Origin: an uncultured Oscillospiraceae bacterium
GTDB taxonomy: Bacteria; Bacillota; Clostridia; Oscillospirales; Oscillospiraceae
Assembly: GCA_910584805.1 (NCBI GenBank)
Contig: CAJUCB010000081.1
Location: 1-7,924, forward strand
Length of the DNA: 7,924 nt
Direction: 5' to 3'
A model generated the notes under the pieces. It had not been told where the DNA came from, ran no database searches, and saw only the letters and a list, made by a program, of their open reading frames with translations. A program made the position numbers and the translations under genes. Below, piece by piece: positions 1 through 5,923 of the stretch. Numbering within the stretch: position 1 is the stretch's first letter; each line of letters begins with the position of its first letter.

Positions 1-1
1 G

Positions 2-670
2 GTGTGCGGGGCTACGGTGCTGTACACGGTGGCCACGAAGCTGACCACGGCGGGGAACGCGGTGCTCTTGCAGTTCACCGCCCCCATTTTTGTGATCCTC
101 TTTTCCTGGGCCCTGTTCCATGAGCGGCCCCAGCGGCGGGATGTTGTGGCCAGTGTCTTTATCCTGGGGGGCATTTTCTGCTTCTTCCTGGACAGCTTGG
201 GCAGCGGCCGCTTTGCGGGGGATGTGATTGGGGTGCTGTCGGGGCTGTGCTATGCCTGGTTCTTCCTCCACAAAAAGCTCCCCGGAGGCGACCCGGTGTG
301 GGCCACCGTCCTGGGCCAGGGCATGGGGGCCCTGATCGGCCTGCCCTTCCTGGTCCAAGAGACCCAGTTTGACGGGACCACGCTGTTTTACGCCGTGATT
401 CTGGGGGTGTTCCAGTTGGGCCTGGCCTACGTGTGCCTGACCGCGGGGATACAGTACGTCAAGCCCATCACCGCCGTGTTGGCGTCGGGGATTCAACCGG
501 TGCTCAACCCCATTTTGGTGGCCGTGGTGGTGGGGGAGACCTTGTCCCGCTGGTCCCTGCTGGGGGGCGCGGTTGTGTTTGTGAGCATTATGGTTTATAA
601 TGTGCTGAGTGTGAAAGCAGAAAAAGAGGAAGAGGAGGACAGCCATGTTGGACATCCTGTATCAAGATGA
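2..670 (+). CDS. EamA/DMT-family transporter, 5' end outside window
   Basis: This is the C-terminal 222 codons of a drug/metabolite transporter superfamily (EamA) permease. The family usually has ten membrane helices in two EamA repeats and about 300 residues, so roughly the first quarter is missing to the left. The visible part begins near the end of repeat one: a hydrophobic segment with PIFVILFSWALF followed by the charged HERPQRRD turn typical of the repeat boundary. The second repeat follows, with about five hydrophobic helices and a GE before the last one (VVVGETLSRW). The tail is very acidic (KAEKEEEEDS) and cytoplasmic by analogy. The substrate cannot be told from sequence; family members export amino acids, metabolites or drugs. 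The last 26 bases overlap the next gene, suggesting one transcript. The GTG at the left edge is simply an internal valine codon. Confidence 0.9.
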   Translation: MCGATVLYTVATKLTTAGNAVLLQFTAPIFVILFSWALFHERPQRRDVVASVFILGGIFCFFLDSLGSGRFAGDVIGVLSGLCYAWFFLHKKLPGGDPVWATVLGQGMGALIGLPFLVQETQFDGTTLFYAVILGVFQLGLAYVCLTAGIQYVKPITAVLASGIQPVLNPILVAVVVGETLSRWSLLGGAVVFVSIMVYNVLSVKAEKEEEEDSHVGHPVSR

Positions 671-1304
671 CGCTCTGGTGGTGTGCGTCAAACCCTTTCG
701 GGTGCTCTCCACCGATGAGCCCGGGGGGATGCCCGACCTGATCCGAGAGGCCCTGGGCCAGCCCCACGCCAAGGTCCGGGCGGTCCACCGGCTGGACCAG
801 GTGGTGGGGGGGCTGATGGTCTACGGCCTCAGCGCCCACGCCGCGTCGGAGCTGTCCCGGCAGATCCGGGAGAACCGCTTTGCCAAGGAATACCAGGCGG
901 TGATCCACTGGCGGCCTCGAGAGGACCAGGGGACCTTCCGGGACCTGCTGGGACGGAACGAAAAGACCCGAAAGACCTATGTGACCCAGACCCCCGCCAA
1001 GGGCGTCCAGGAGGCGGTGCTCCACTATCAGCTTTTGGACAACCGCCAGGGCTTTTCCCTGGTGCAGATTCAGTTGGAGACAGGCCGGACCCATCAGATA
1101 CGCGCCCAGTTCTCCGCCCGGGGTCTGCCCCTGGCCGGGGACCGGAAATACAGCCGTTACCCCGACCCCAAGGATTGGCAAATTGCCCTCTGGTCCAACT
1201 ACCTGTCCTTCACCCACCCGGAGACGGGGGAGGCTATGGACTTCCACCTGCCCCCGCCGGAGACGGAGCCCTGGACCCTGTTCCAAGCAACGGAAAGAAA
1301 TTGA
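645..1304 (+). CDS. RluA-family RNA pseudouridine synthase
   Basis: A 219-residue protein of the RluA/RsuA pseudouridine synthase superfamily, which isomerises uridine to pseudouridine in rRNA or tRNA. The catalytic motif HRLD lies at residues 48-51, so Asp51 is the presumed nucleophile. The downstream family motif ETGRTHQIR is at about 145-153, followed by the GDRKY element. After HRLD the usual R-x-T-S-G is replaced by QVVGG, a divergent version seen in short single-domain RluA proteins. There is no N-terminal S4 domain, so this is a compact catalytic-domain form. The ATG at 645 is preceded by GAGGAGG with a short spacer and lies inside the end of the transporter gene, so translation may be coupled. 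The target uridine cannot be deduced from sequence. Confidence 0.92.
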   Translation: MLDILYQDDALVVCVKPFRVLSTDEPGGMPDLIREALGQPHAKVRAVHRLDQVVGGLMVYGLSAHAASELSRQIRENRFAKEYQAVIHWRPREDQGTFRDLLGRNEKTRKTYVTQTPAKGVQEAVLHYQLLDNRQGFSLVQIQLETGRTHQIRAQFSARGLPLAGDRKYSRYPDPKDWQIALWSNYLSFTHPETGEAMDFHLPPPETEPWTLFQATERN

Positions 1305-1323
1305 TGGAAAAGGATGAAAGCGT

Positions 1324-1752
1324 ATGTGGACTTGTCCAAACTGCGGCCGGGAATTTAAGCGGGCCAAGCAGAACCACTATTGTGGGAAAGCGCCGAAAAC
1401 GGTGGAAGCATACATTGCCGCCCAGTCGGAGGACATCCAGCCCATTCTGCGACAGCTGAGGGACACGCTCCGCCAGAGCCTCCCAGAGGCGGAGGAACGG
1501 ATCGCTTGGAGTATGCCCTCCTACTGGGCAGGCCGGCATGTGCTGCAATTTTCGGCGGGGAAGTCACAGATTAGCCTTTATGTAGGGGAGGATGCACTTG
1601 CGGCCTTTTCAACGGCGCTTTCGGAGGCTAAGACCAGGAAAGGGACCCTCTACCTGCCCTATGGCCAGGCGCTGCCGCTGGGGCTGGTGGGGGAGATCGC
1701 CCGCTGGTGTTATGAAGCGATGAAGCATGATGGGGACCAGACAAAAAATTAG
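1324..1752 (+). CDS. DUF1801 (YdhG-like) protein with N-terminal zinc-knuckle-like motif
   Basis: A 142-residue protein. From about residue 25 it matches the DUF1801/YdhG-like fold: a helical start (YIAAQSEDIQPILRQLRDTLRQSLPEAEERIAWSMPSY is the typical profile, with the family's central W-x-M-P/Y element), then a beta-rich part and an alpha end (GEIARWCYEAM). Family members have been called iron-chaperone-like, but the biochemical role is unsettled. The first 20 residues hold CPNC, then H18 and C20, a plausible C-x2-C...H-x-C zinc site that many DUF1801 proteins lack. An AAAGGA sequence lies about ten bases before the ATG. The gene starts 19 bases after the pseudouridine synthase and probably shares its transcript. 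The TAG stop sits in a small AT-rich palindrome (1750-1764). Confidence 0.82.
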   Translation: MWTCPNCGREFKRAKQNHYCGKAPKTVEAYIAAQSEDIQPILRQLRDTLRQSLPEAEERIAWSMPSYWAGRHVLQFSAGKSQISLYVGEDALAAFSTALSEAKTRKGTLYLPYGQALPLGLVGEIARWCYEAMKHDGDQTKN

Positions 1753-1789
1753 AAAAATTTTCTAGGAATGCATCCGCCGCCGCCGCACA

Positions 1790-1905
1790 TACTACCCTCG
1801 GAGACCGAAAGAGGCAGCGCCTCTCCGGGCTTAGCCAGTACGGGGCAACCGTCCTGTACGGGCGAAAAATCCAAACGAACTGTGTGTACGGTTCCGGGAG
1901 GTTTT
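1790..1905 (+). promoter_or_regulatory. Candidate structured RNA leader of the DUF378 gene (class unknown)
   Basis: The stretch between the DUF1801 stop and the DUF378 start has no convincing protein frame but can fold. AGAGGC (1810-1815) pairs with GCCTCT (1819-1824) around a triloop, and CTCGG (1797-1801) can close this with CCGGG (1825-1829, one G-U). An alternative pairing is GGAGA (1800-1804) with TCTCC (1822-1826). ACGG (1840-1843) pairs with CCGT (1849-1852) around GGCAA, and AACCGT (1847-1852) can instead pair with ACGGTT (1888-1893), giving mutually exclusive folds. The ribosome binding GGGAGG (1896-1901) follows. I could not match it to a riboswitch class. It may be an undescribed cis-regulatory RNA or ordinary GC-rich spacer. 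Confidence 0.35.
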
Positions 1906-1911
1906 CTCATC

Positions 1912-2142
1912 GTGAAGGCAATGGACAGAATTGCCCTGGCATTGGTCGTCATTGGCGGCCTGAATTGGGGCTGTGTTGGAATTTTCGGCCTGGATATCGT
2001 GGCGGCCCTCTTTGGCGGCTCCGCCAGCACTCTGAGCCGGCTGGTTTATATTCTGGTGTGCCTCGCCGCGCTGTGGTGCATCACCCTGTTTTTCCGGGAG
2101 GATGCCAACGTGGAAGGGGAACCCACCAGAGGGAATGCTTGA
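1912..2142 (+). CDS. DUF378 family small membrane protein (YuzA-like)
   Basis: A 76-residue protein of the DUF378 family, small bacterial integral membrane proteins of unknown function. It shows the family core near the N-terminus: DRIALAL, then G-G-L-N-W-G and the VGIFGLD turn. Two hydrophobic helices are at roughly residues 6-22 and 43-62, and the C-terminus is short, hydrophilic and acidic. I choose the GTG at 1912 over the ATG at 1921: GGGAGG at 1896-1901 gives a 10-base spacer to GTG but 19 to the ATG, and the resulting M-K-x-M-D-R-I start fits the family's usual N-terminus. The open frame extends left to 1768, but that part does not resemble the family. It lies 159 bases after the previous gene, behind a possibly structured leader, so it may be regulated separately. 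Confidence 0.85.
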   Translation: MKAMDRIALALVVIGGLNWGCVGIFGLDIVAALFGGSASTLSRLVYILVCLAALWCITLFFREDANVEGEPTRGNA

Positions 2143-2163
2143 TCTGAACTCTTGGACCCAAGC

Positions 2164-2214
2164 AAAAAAGGGACGCGCACCGCATTGATTTGCGGTGCGC
2201 GTCTCTGCTTTATA
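2164..2214 (-). terminator. Strong hairpin terminator, mainly for the minus-strand CPBP unit
   Basis: GACGCGCACCGCA (2172-2184) and TGCGGTGCGCGTC (2191-2203) form a perfect 13-bp stem around a six-base loop, extended by a few pairs at the base. On the minus strand the stem is followed by a TTTTTT run (complement of 2164-2169), which makes it a good intrinsic terminator for transcripts from the CPBP gene. Plus-strand transcripts from DUF378 meet the same stem but only a poor tail (CTGCTTTATA), so termination in that direction is likely weaker. Confidence 0.88.
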
Positions 2215-2272
2215 AGGAAGGGCAGCCCATACGCCACCGCCAGGAAAATCAGAACTTCTTTCTTTTTTTCAT
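2211..2272 (-). pseudogene. Remnant of a second CPBP protease gene (N-terminal fragment, frameshifted)
   Basis: The stop of the CPBP gene overlaps an ATG as ATGA, and AAGGAGG (2280-2286) lies seven bases before this ATG, so a coupled second gene once began here. Read from the ATG, the frame stops after seven codons. One base over, the sequence reads KKKEVLIFLAVAYGLPFLI, which closely resembles residues 2-20 of the intact CPBP protein (KKETKKLLIFLGVTFGINL). One more A in the run of seven As after ATG would restore the frame. The similarity ends about 20 codons in, where the terminator stem begins. The simplest reading is a tandem paralogue that was deleted, leaving its start, then frameshifted. 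Confidence 0.7.
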
Positions 2273-3258
2273 GATGCTTCCTCCTTACATACCAGTTGCT
2301 TGGGTTTCCGGAACACGTTGGAGAACAGGAAGGGAACAAAGAGTACCAGCGAGACGAGGATAAAGACCACGAAGGTGATCCACCAAGCGGATGGCTCTGT
2401 GATCGTTCCATTATCGATAAAAGAGCTTGAGAAAGCATTGTGCAGGCCGTGTATCAGCACGGCTGTCCATACATTTTGGGTTTTCATGTAGGCGTATGCC
2501 ATGAAAATAGCGATGCCCATAACAGCAACATAACGGGACAAAATGAATTGAACGGTGGTGTACCCCGCCTCTTCCGGGGAAAATATAGGCAAAAGAACCG
2601 GCTGATGCCACAGCTCCCACAAGAAGCCAAACACAAGCACGCCTTTGACGAGGCCAAACTTCTTCTGCAACAATGGCTGGAAATAGCAGCGCCAGCCGTA
2701 TTCCTCGTTAAGATAGATGGGGGCAAGGACAAAGCCGCTGAGGAAGGTAGTCAGGGAGAATTGTTGCAGCAAAAGAACGGGGTCCCCTAGAATCAATTCC
2801 GGGAGAATCACACGGGCAAAACAGATGACCGCGTATAGGGTGAGCAGCTTTGCCGTCAGTGCCCAGTTTTCCCCGCCCAGCCCGTGGAGGTTGCGGGTTT
2901 CCTTCTTATCCAGGAAAAACAGGATAACCAGCAGGCCAAAGCCGATGGCGGTCAGATAACCCCCAATGATGGGAATCTGGGGGGAGCGCAGGAAGAGGTC
3001 GGCCAGGCTAAGCAGGAAGGAAGCGGCGGCGAGGACCAGGATGCCGGTAAAGAAGTACATGGGCATGGTGCTTCGCTGGTCTTTATCGCAGATAACCTTG
3101 GCCAAAACCAGCCCGGCCGCGGGGCAGCAAGGAAGTGAACCGCCGTAAGTGAGTCCGTATCCCCCATGGACTAGGATGCCTCTGGGGATGCCGATCAGGA
3201 GGTTGATGCCAAAGGTGACCCCCAAGAAAATCAACAGCTTTTTCGTCTCTTTTTTCAT
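2269..3258 (-). CDS. CPBP-family intramembrane glutamic metalloprotease (CAAX/Abi)
   Basis: A 329-residue polytopic membrane protein of the CPBP (CAAX protease and bacteriocin-processing, Abi) family. All three active-site motifs are visible: EEYGWR (Glu185, Glu186, Arg190), W-x3-H in WELWH (Trp214, His218; most members have Phe or Tyr first) and H-x3-N in HGLHN (His270, Asn274). About eight hydrophobic segments are spread along the chain. Bacterial members have roles in bacteriocin self-immunity, peptide maturation or membrane-protein cleavage; the substrate here is unknown. The ATG has AAAGGAGG just upstream and begins 12 bases after the XRE gene, so DUF2975, XRE and CPBP look like one operon. 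The end overlaps a decayed second CPBP start (ATGA), and a strong terminator follows. Confidence 0.92.
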   Translation of the reverse strand: MKKETKKLLIFLGVTFGINLLIGIPRGILVHGGYGLTYGGSLPCCPAAGLVLAKVICDKDQRSTMPMYFFTGILVLAAASFLLSLADLFLRSPQIPIIGGYLTAIGFGLLVILFFLDKKETRNLHGLGGENWALTAKLLTLYAVICFARVILPELILGDPVLLLQQFSLTTFLSGFVLAPIYLNEEYGWRCYFQPLLQKKFGLVKGVLVFGFLWELWHQPVLLPIFSPEEAGYTTVQFILSRYVAVMGIAIFMAYAYMKTQNVWTAVLIHGLHNAFSSSFIDNGTITEPSAWWITFVVFILVSLVLFVPFLFSNVFRKPKQLVCKEEAS

Positions 3259-3270
3259 GATACGCCTCCT

Positions 3271-3492
3271 TTACGTCTCGTCGACCTCCTCCACATACTT
3301 CAAGATATCCCCCGGCTGGCAGTGGAGGGTCTCGCAAATCCCGGCCAGGGTGGAAAAGCGGATGGCACTGACCTTGTTGTTCTTGAGCTTGGACAGGTTC
3401 ACATTGGTGATGCCCACCTTTTCCGCCAGCTCGTTGAGGGACATGTGGCGGTCGGCCATGACCACGTCCAGTTTTAAGATGATATTTCCCAT
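3271..3492 (-). CDS. YozG-like XRE/Cro-C1 family transcriptional regulator
   Basis: A 73-residue protein that is almost entirely one helix-turn-helix domain. The recognition region is MSLNELAEKVGITNVNLSKLK, here residues 17-37, followed by the family-typical A-I-R-F-S-T-L and C-x-x-Q-P-G-D-I-L elements. Such YozG-like regulators are commonly encoded next to DUF2975 membrane proteins, as here. I take the ATG at 3492, six bases past the stop of DUF2975. A TTG at 3501 overlapping that stop (TTGA) would add three residues and cannot be excluded; neither has a strong ribosome binding site, so coupled translation is likely. By context it probably controls its own operon through the inverted repeat at 4135-4171. 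Confidence 0.9.
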   Translation of the reverse strand: MGNIILKLDVVMADRHMSLNELAEKVGITNVNLSKLKNNKVSAIRFSTLAGICETLHCQPGDILKYVEEVDET

Positions 3493-3497
3493 AAAAA

Positions 3498-4076
3498 TCA
3501 AACCAATCCGTCAGAGTCTAGTTGTAGTTGAATGCCGTAGGCGAAGAAGTGGGCCAGGCAGAAGATTATGAGGCCGAACACCAGGCTCGCGAAGCAGGAG
3601 AACAGTTCCATAATGTTGGTGGCGATGAAATTCGCAGAGCTGTGGACAACGGCAGCGGAGAAAATGCGGATAAGGAGATAGGCCACGTTGATGAGTTGTA
3701 TGATGATAGCATAGGACGCGATTTTTTTCAACAAGCGTACATTTTCCTGTTGGAAGGGTGTGGGCCCGATAGAGGCCGGGGCATTGCCTGCGCTGATTTC
3801 AAAAATCTTACGAATGTACTGCCATATTTTTGCCGTGAGGACACAGCCAAAGAACATGGAAACATACAGAGCGTAGGTAATCAGGATGGCAACGGGGACA
3901 GGCGGGGCAAGCCCTGGCACGAGCACTTGTGTAACTTCAAGGAAAGCGGATGCATCCAACCAGATCGTACCGACTGCCAGGACGAAGGCATAGCCAGCAC
4001 CAAGCCACTGGGTAAGCTCAAACAATGACGAAAATATACGGGCCCAACGGGACATACGTTCAAATCCGAGTTTCAT
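3498..4076 (-). CDS. DUF2975 family membrane protein
   Basis: A 192-residue protein with four predicted membrane helices at roughly residues 20-42, 60-85, 115-140 and 150-180. Family marks are the PFQQENVRLLKKIA stretch before the third helix (about 106-119) and the C-terminal LQLDSDGLV. The biochemical role of DUF2975 is not known; such genes typically pair with a small XRE regulator, suggesting that the membrane protein and the regulator work as a unit, perhaps with the membrane protein modulating the DNA-binding partner (inference). GGGAGG precedes the ATG at 4076, and a near-consensus promoter with an overlapping palindrome lies 30-95 bases upstream. It is the first gene of the DUF2975-XRE-CPBP operon. 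Confidence 0.9.
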   Translation of the reverse strand: MKLGFERMSRWARIFSSLFELTQWLGAGYAFVLAVGTIWLDASAFLEVTQVLVPGLAPPVPVAILITYALYVSMFFGCVLTAKIWQYIRKIFEISAGNAPASIGPTPFQQENVRLLKKIASYAIIIQLINVAYLLIRIFSAAVVHSSANFIATNIMELFSCFASLVFGLIIFCLAHFFAYGIQLQLDSDGLV

Positions 4077-4108
4077 AATGAATCCTCCCTTTTCTCTTTG
4101 ATGAGGAT

Positions 4109-4137
4109 AGTATAACGCAGGGAGAATCGTATGTCAA
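4109..4137 (-). promoter_or_regulatory. Sigma-A-type promoter of the DUF2975-XRE-CPBP operon
   Basis: On the minus strand a perfect -35 TTGACA (4132-4137) and a -10 TATACT (4109-4114) are separated by exactly 17 bases. The start of transcription would be near 4102, giving a leader of about 25 bases before the DUF2975 ATG. The first three bases of the -35 lie inside the large inverted repeat, so binding there should block the polymerase. Confidence 0.87.
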
Positions 4138-4171
4138 TAATTTATTATCGAAAAACGATAATAAATTATTG
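4135..4171. promoter_or_regulatory. 16-bp perfect inverted repeat, likely operator
   Basis: CAATAATTTATTATCG (4135-4150), an AAAAA spacer (4151-4155) and the exact reverse complement (4156-4171) form a perfect repeat. It is far more AT-rich than its surroundings and runs from the -35 into the upstream region of the DUF2975 promoter. The inner TTATCG/CGATAA arms around AAAAA look like a dimer site. A small XRE regulator encoded in the same operon is the obvious candidate to bind it (inference). Confidence 0.75.
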
Positions 4172-4195
4172 TTTAGCGTAGCAAGAAGAAAAAAG

Positions 4196-4235
4196 AAAAC
4201 CTGGCAAGGTGCCGGTAGGCCTCTTGCCAGGTTTT
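4196..4235. terminator. Bidirectional hairpin terminator after hepT
   Basis: AAAACCTGGCAAG (4196-4208) and CTTGCCAGGTTTT (4223-4235) form a perfect 13-bp stem, with a small GCC/GGC stem inside the loop. On the minus strand, TTTTC and then a T run follow, so it ends the five-gene operon that finishes with hepT; the hepT stop codon touches the stem. The stem has A and T flanks on both sides and could work both ways. Confidence 0.88.
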
Positions 4236-4559
4236 TCAAATAAGCTGTTGTAGGATGTCTCGCAACAGGGGAATATCCTCACTGATGATTTCCCATACAA
4301 GCCTTAGATTGACACCGTCGTAATCATGGACAATACGGTTTCGCAGGCCGTACAACTCAGCCCACGGAATTTCAGGATGCGCTTTCGTAAAGTCAGCATC
4401 CGCCGTGTGGCACAGTTCACCCATCTGGCTGAGATTAAAGACACAGGCCTCTACCAGCTTGGTATCCGATTGAAAGCTGTTGTAGGTATATCCGTCACAA
4501 TAGTCTATCAACTTTTGCGTATACCGATGCAGCTTTTGCACCAAGATATTATTTTTCAT
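4236..4559 (-). CDS. hepT: HepT-like HEPN ribonuclease toxin (DUF86)
   Basis: A 107-residue all-helical protein of the HepT/DUF86 group of HEPN domains, predicted to cut RNA and act as the toxin of a MntA/HepT type VII toxin-antitoxin pair. The HEPN catalytic motif is RNRIVHDY: Arg73-x4-His78-x-Tyr80. In studied pairs this tyrosine is the residue AMPylated by MntA to silence the toxin. Glu48 in the MGELC segment fits the usual conserved helix. It follows the antitoxin gene with an 11-base overlap, so the two are translated together. All key residues look intact, so it should be active. A plain DUF86 protein with another role is a lesser possibility. Confidence 0.88.
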   Translation of the reverse strand: MKNNILVQKLHRYTQKLIDYCDGYTYNSFQSDTKLVEACVFNLSQMGELCHTADADFTKAHPEIPWAELYGLRNRIVHDYDGVNLRLVWEIISEDIPLLRDILQQLI

Positions 4560-4842
4560 AAATCGTCACTCCGGTGGAACGAATCTCTTGGTCGATTCGG
4601 GACCCTGCCTCAATGTGCTTGATATCAAAGACATCGACTGGCATCCCGGCTGCCTGCCGGACGGCCTCCATAAAGCGAACAAATTGCAGGCCCCGCAGGC
4701 TGCTGTCCACCAGCAGGTCCAGGTCACTGTTTTTATCGGAAGTGCCCTTGGCCAGGGAACCAAAGAGAATGGCGCGTGAAATGCCATAGGCGTCAAAGAC
4801 CGGGGAAAGCGTTGTTCGAACATCAGATAGACTGGAAAGCAT
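4549..4842 (-). CDS. mntA: MntA-like minimal nucleotidyltransferase antitoxin
   Basis: A 97-residue minimal nucleotidyltransferase (MNT, pol-beta fold). The motif G-S-x9-S-D-L-D is intact: Gly28, Ser29, Ser39, Asp40, Asp42; the third metal-binding Asp is probably Asp70 in the later VDVFD strand. In MntA/HepT systems this enzyme adds AMP to the toxin's tyrosine and neutralises it. I chose the ATG at 4842 because GGAGGGG lies just upstream and residues start at the family's normal N-terminus; the open frame continues to 5001 but there it is only the shadow of the acetyltransferase gene. It begins two bases after the acetyltransferase stop and overlaps hepT by 11 bases. Confidence 0.9.
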   Translation of the reverse strand: MLSSLSDVRTTLSPVFDAYGISRAILFGSLAKGTSDKNSDLDLLVDSSLRGLQFVRFMEAVRQAAGMPVDVFDIKHIEAGSRIDQEIRSTGVTIYEK

Positions 4843-4844
4843 GC

Positions 4845-5456
4845 TCAAATCCCCTCCGTTAAAATCCTCCGCAGCTTGGGCCGGTCCCCTGGGTGGATCT
4901 CCCGGATGATCCGGGCGGGCACCCCGGCTACGATGGTGTTGGGGGGCACATCCTTGGTGACCACTGCCCCCGCCCCCACGATGGCCCCGTCCCCAATGCA
5001 CACCCCGGGAACCACGGTGACGCTAGCACCGATCCATACGTTCTTCCCCAGTACAATGGGGGAGGGGTAAGCGGTGGAGCGCTTTTCTGGGTCGAAATCG
5101 TGGTTCACTGTGGTGAGGACCACGTTGCTGCCCAGCAGCGCTCCGTCGCCTAAGACGATCCCCCCCTGGTCATGGAAGTGGCAGCCGGTGTTGATGAACA
5201 CCCGCTTACCCACGGTGATGTGCTTGCCGCAGTTGGTGTAGAAGGGTGGGAAGAGGCGGAAGCTCTTGTCCACCGGCTTGCCGACGATCTGGGAGAAGAG
5301 CGCCCGGATTTCCTCTTGGGTGTGGTACTTGCTGTTGAGTTCACAGGTCAAACGCATGGCCTGCTCGTTGAGCTCCCGCATGAACTGATGGAGCTCCCCG
5401 CCGCCCTGAATGGGCGTGCCGCTGGACATAAGGCGTAAATACTCCTGTAGATCCAT
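4845..5456 (-). CDS. Maltose/galactoside O-acetyltransferase-type hexapeptide enzyme
   Basis: A 203-residue left-handed beta-helix acetyltransferase of the LacA/Maa/NodL group, transferring acetyl from acetyl-CoA to a sugar hydroxyl. The N-terminal helical part (about 1-60) is followed by hexapeptide repeats from about 75 to 190. The catalytic histidine is His119 in the VNHD motif, and the WIGASVTVVPG and AGAVVTKDVPPNTIVAGVPAR-type C-terminal repeats, which line the CoA site, are clear. The usual N-terminal 'Mac' start is reduced compared with E. coli Maa. AAGGAGGG precedes the ATG at 5456. It sits 47 bases after cytidine deaminase and 2 bases before mntA, inside one apparent operon. The true acceptor sugar is not known. 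Confidence 0.9.
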   Translation of the reverse strand: MDLQEYLRLMSSGTPIQGGGELHQFMRELNEQAMRLTCELNSKYHTQEEIRALFSQIVGKPVDKSFRLFPPFYTNCGKHITVGKRVFINTGCHFHDQGGIVLGDGALLGSNVVLTTVNHDFDPEKRSTAYPSPIVLGKNVWIGASVTVVPGVCIGDGAIVGAGAVVTKDVPPNTIVAGVPARIIREIHPGDRPKLRRILTEGI

Positions 5457-5503
5457 ACTAGCCCTCCTTTTTTTCTTAGGCACTGGGAACACAGGAGAGG
5501 ATC

Positions 5504-5896
5504 TCACCCCAGAGAGGTTGGGCCGAAGCCCTGGGGGAGAAGCTCCCGGAGACGGTACTTGACAAAGCTGTGATCCTTTTTTGCCACCAGGACCTCTAGC
5601 TCCGGGGCGAATTCATAGAGCATCTGCCGGCAGGCCCCGCAGGGCCAGCAGTAGTCTGTGCTGTTGCCCACCACCGCCAGGCGGCGGAAGCTTTGGCAAC
5701 CCTCGCTGACGGCTTTCACCAGCGCTGTGCGCTCAGCACAGATACAGGAGCCGTAGGCGGCGTTTTCCACGTTGCAGCCGGTGTAGACCTTGCCGTCCTC
5801 CCCCTCCAAGGCTGCCCCTACGGGGAAGTGGGAATAGGGCACGTAGGCCCGTTCCAGCATGGCAAAGGCCTGCTCTACCAACGCATGGTCGGTCAT
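5504..5896 (-). CDS. cdd: Cytidine deaminase
   Basis: A 130-residue, tetrameric-type cytidine deaminase that converts cytidine and deoxycytidine to uridine and deoxyuridine in pyrimidine salvage. The zinc site is complete: Cys53-Ala-Glu55, with Glu55 as proton shuttle, and PCGAC with Cys86 and Cys89. The substrate-binding FPVGAAL (24-30) and N-V-E-N-A (42-46) elements are present. The length matches the short family. AAGGAGG lies nine bases before the ATG at 5896. It follows the rhomboid-like gene by 27 bases and is followed by the acetyltransferase. The C-terminus (GFGPTSLG) is typical of the family. Confidence 0.96.
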   Translation of the reverse strand: MTDHALVEQAFAMLERAYVPYSHFPVGAALEGEDGKVYTGCNVENAAYGSCICAERTALVKAVSEGCQSFRRLAVVGNSTDYCWPCGACRQMLYEFAPELEVLVAKKDHSFVKYRLRELLPQGFGPTSLG

Positions 5897-5923
5897 AGAC
5901 GGGTACCTCCTTGTTTTGCATGC

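Noticed and set aside
588..1367. Long open frame on the minus strand opposite the pseudouridine synthase (259 codons)
   Set aside because: It lies fully antisense to a gene with clear catalytic motifs; its translation is low-complexity Pro/Gly/Leu-rich, as expected for a shadow frame in GC-rich DNA.
1750..1764. AT-rich palindrome TAGAAAAATTTTCTA at the DUF1801 stop as a terminator
   Set aside because: The stem is only seven weak pairs without a GC part or a clear T tract, so termination is doubtful.
1880..1901. Group II intron domain V-like ending (TGTACGGTTCCGGGAGG)
   Set aside because: The required complementary 5' strand with a GAAA-type loop and the AGC triad is missing, and no intron reverse transcriptase is nearby.
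1768..1911. Longer start of the DUF378 gene at 1768
   Set aside because: The extra 48 residues show no family resemblance, and GGGAGG is placed correctly for the GTG at 1912.
4843..5001. Upstream extension of the mntA frame
   Set aside because: The extra residues are Gly/His/Arg-rich shadow of the acetyltransferase gene, while the ATG at 4842 has a good ribosome binding site and the family's normal start.
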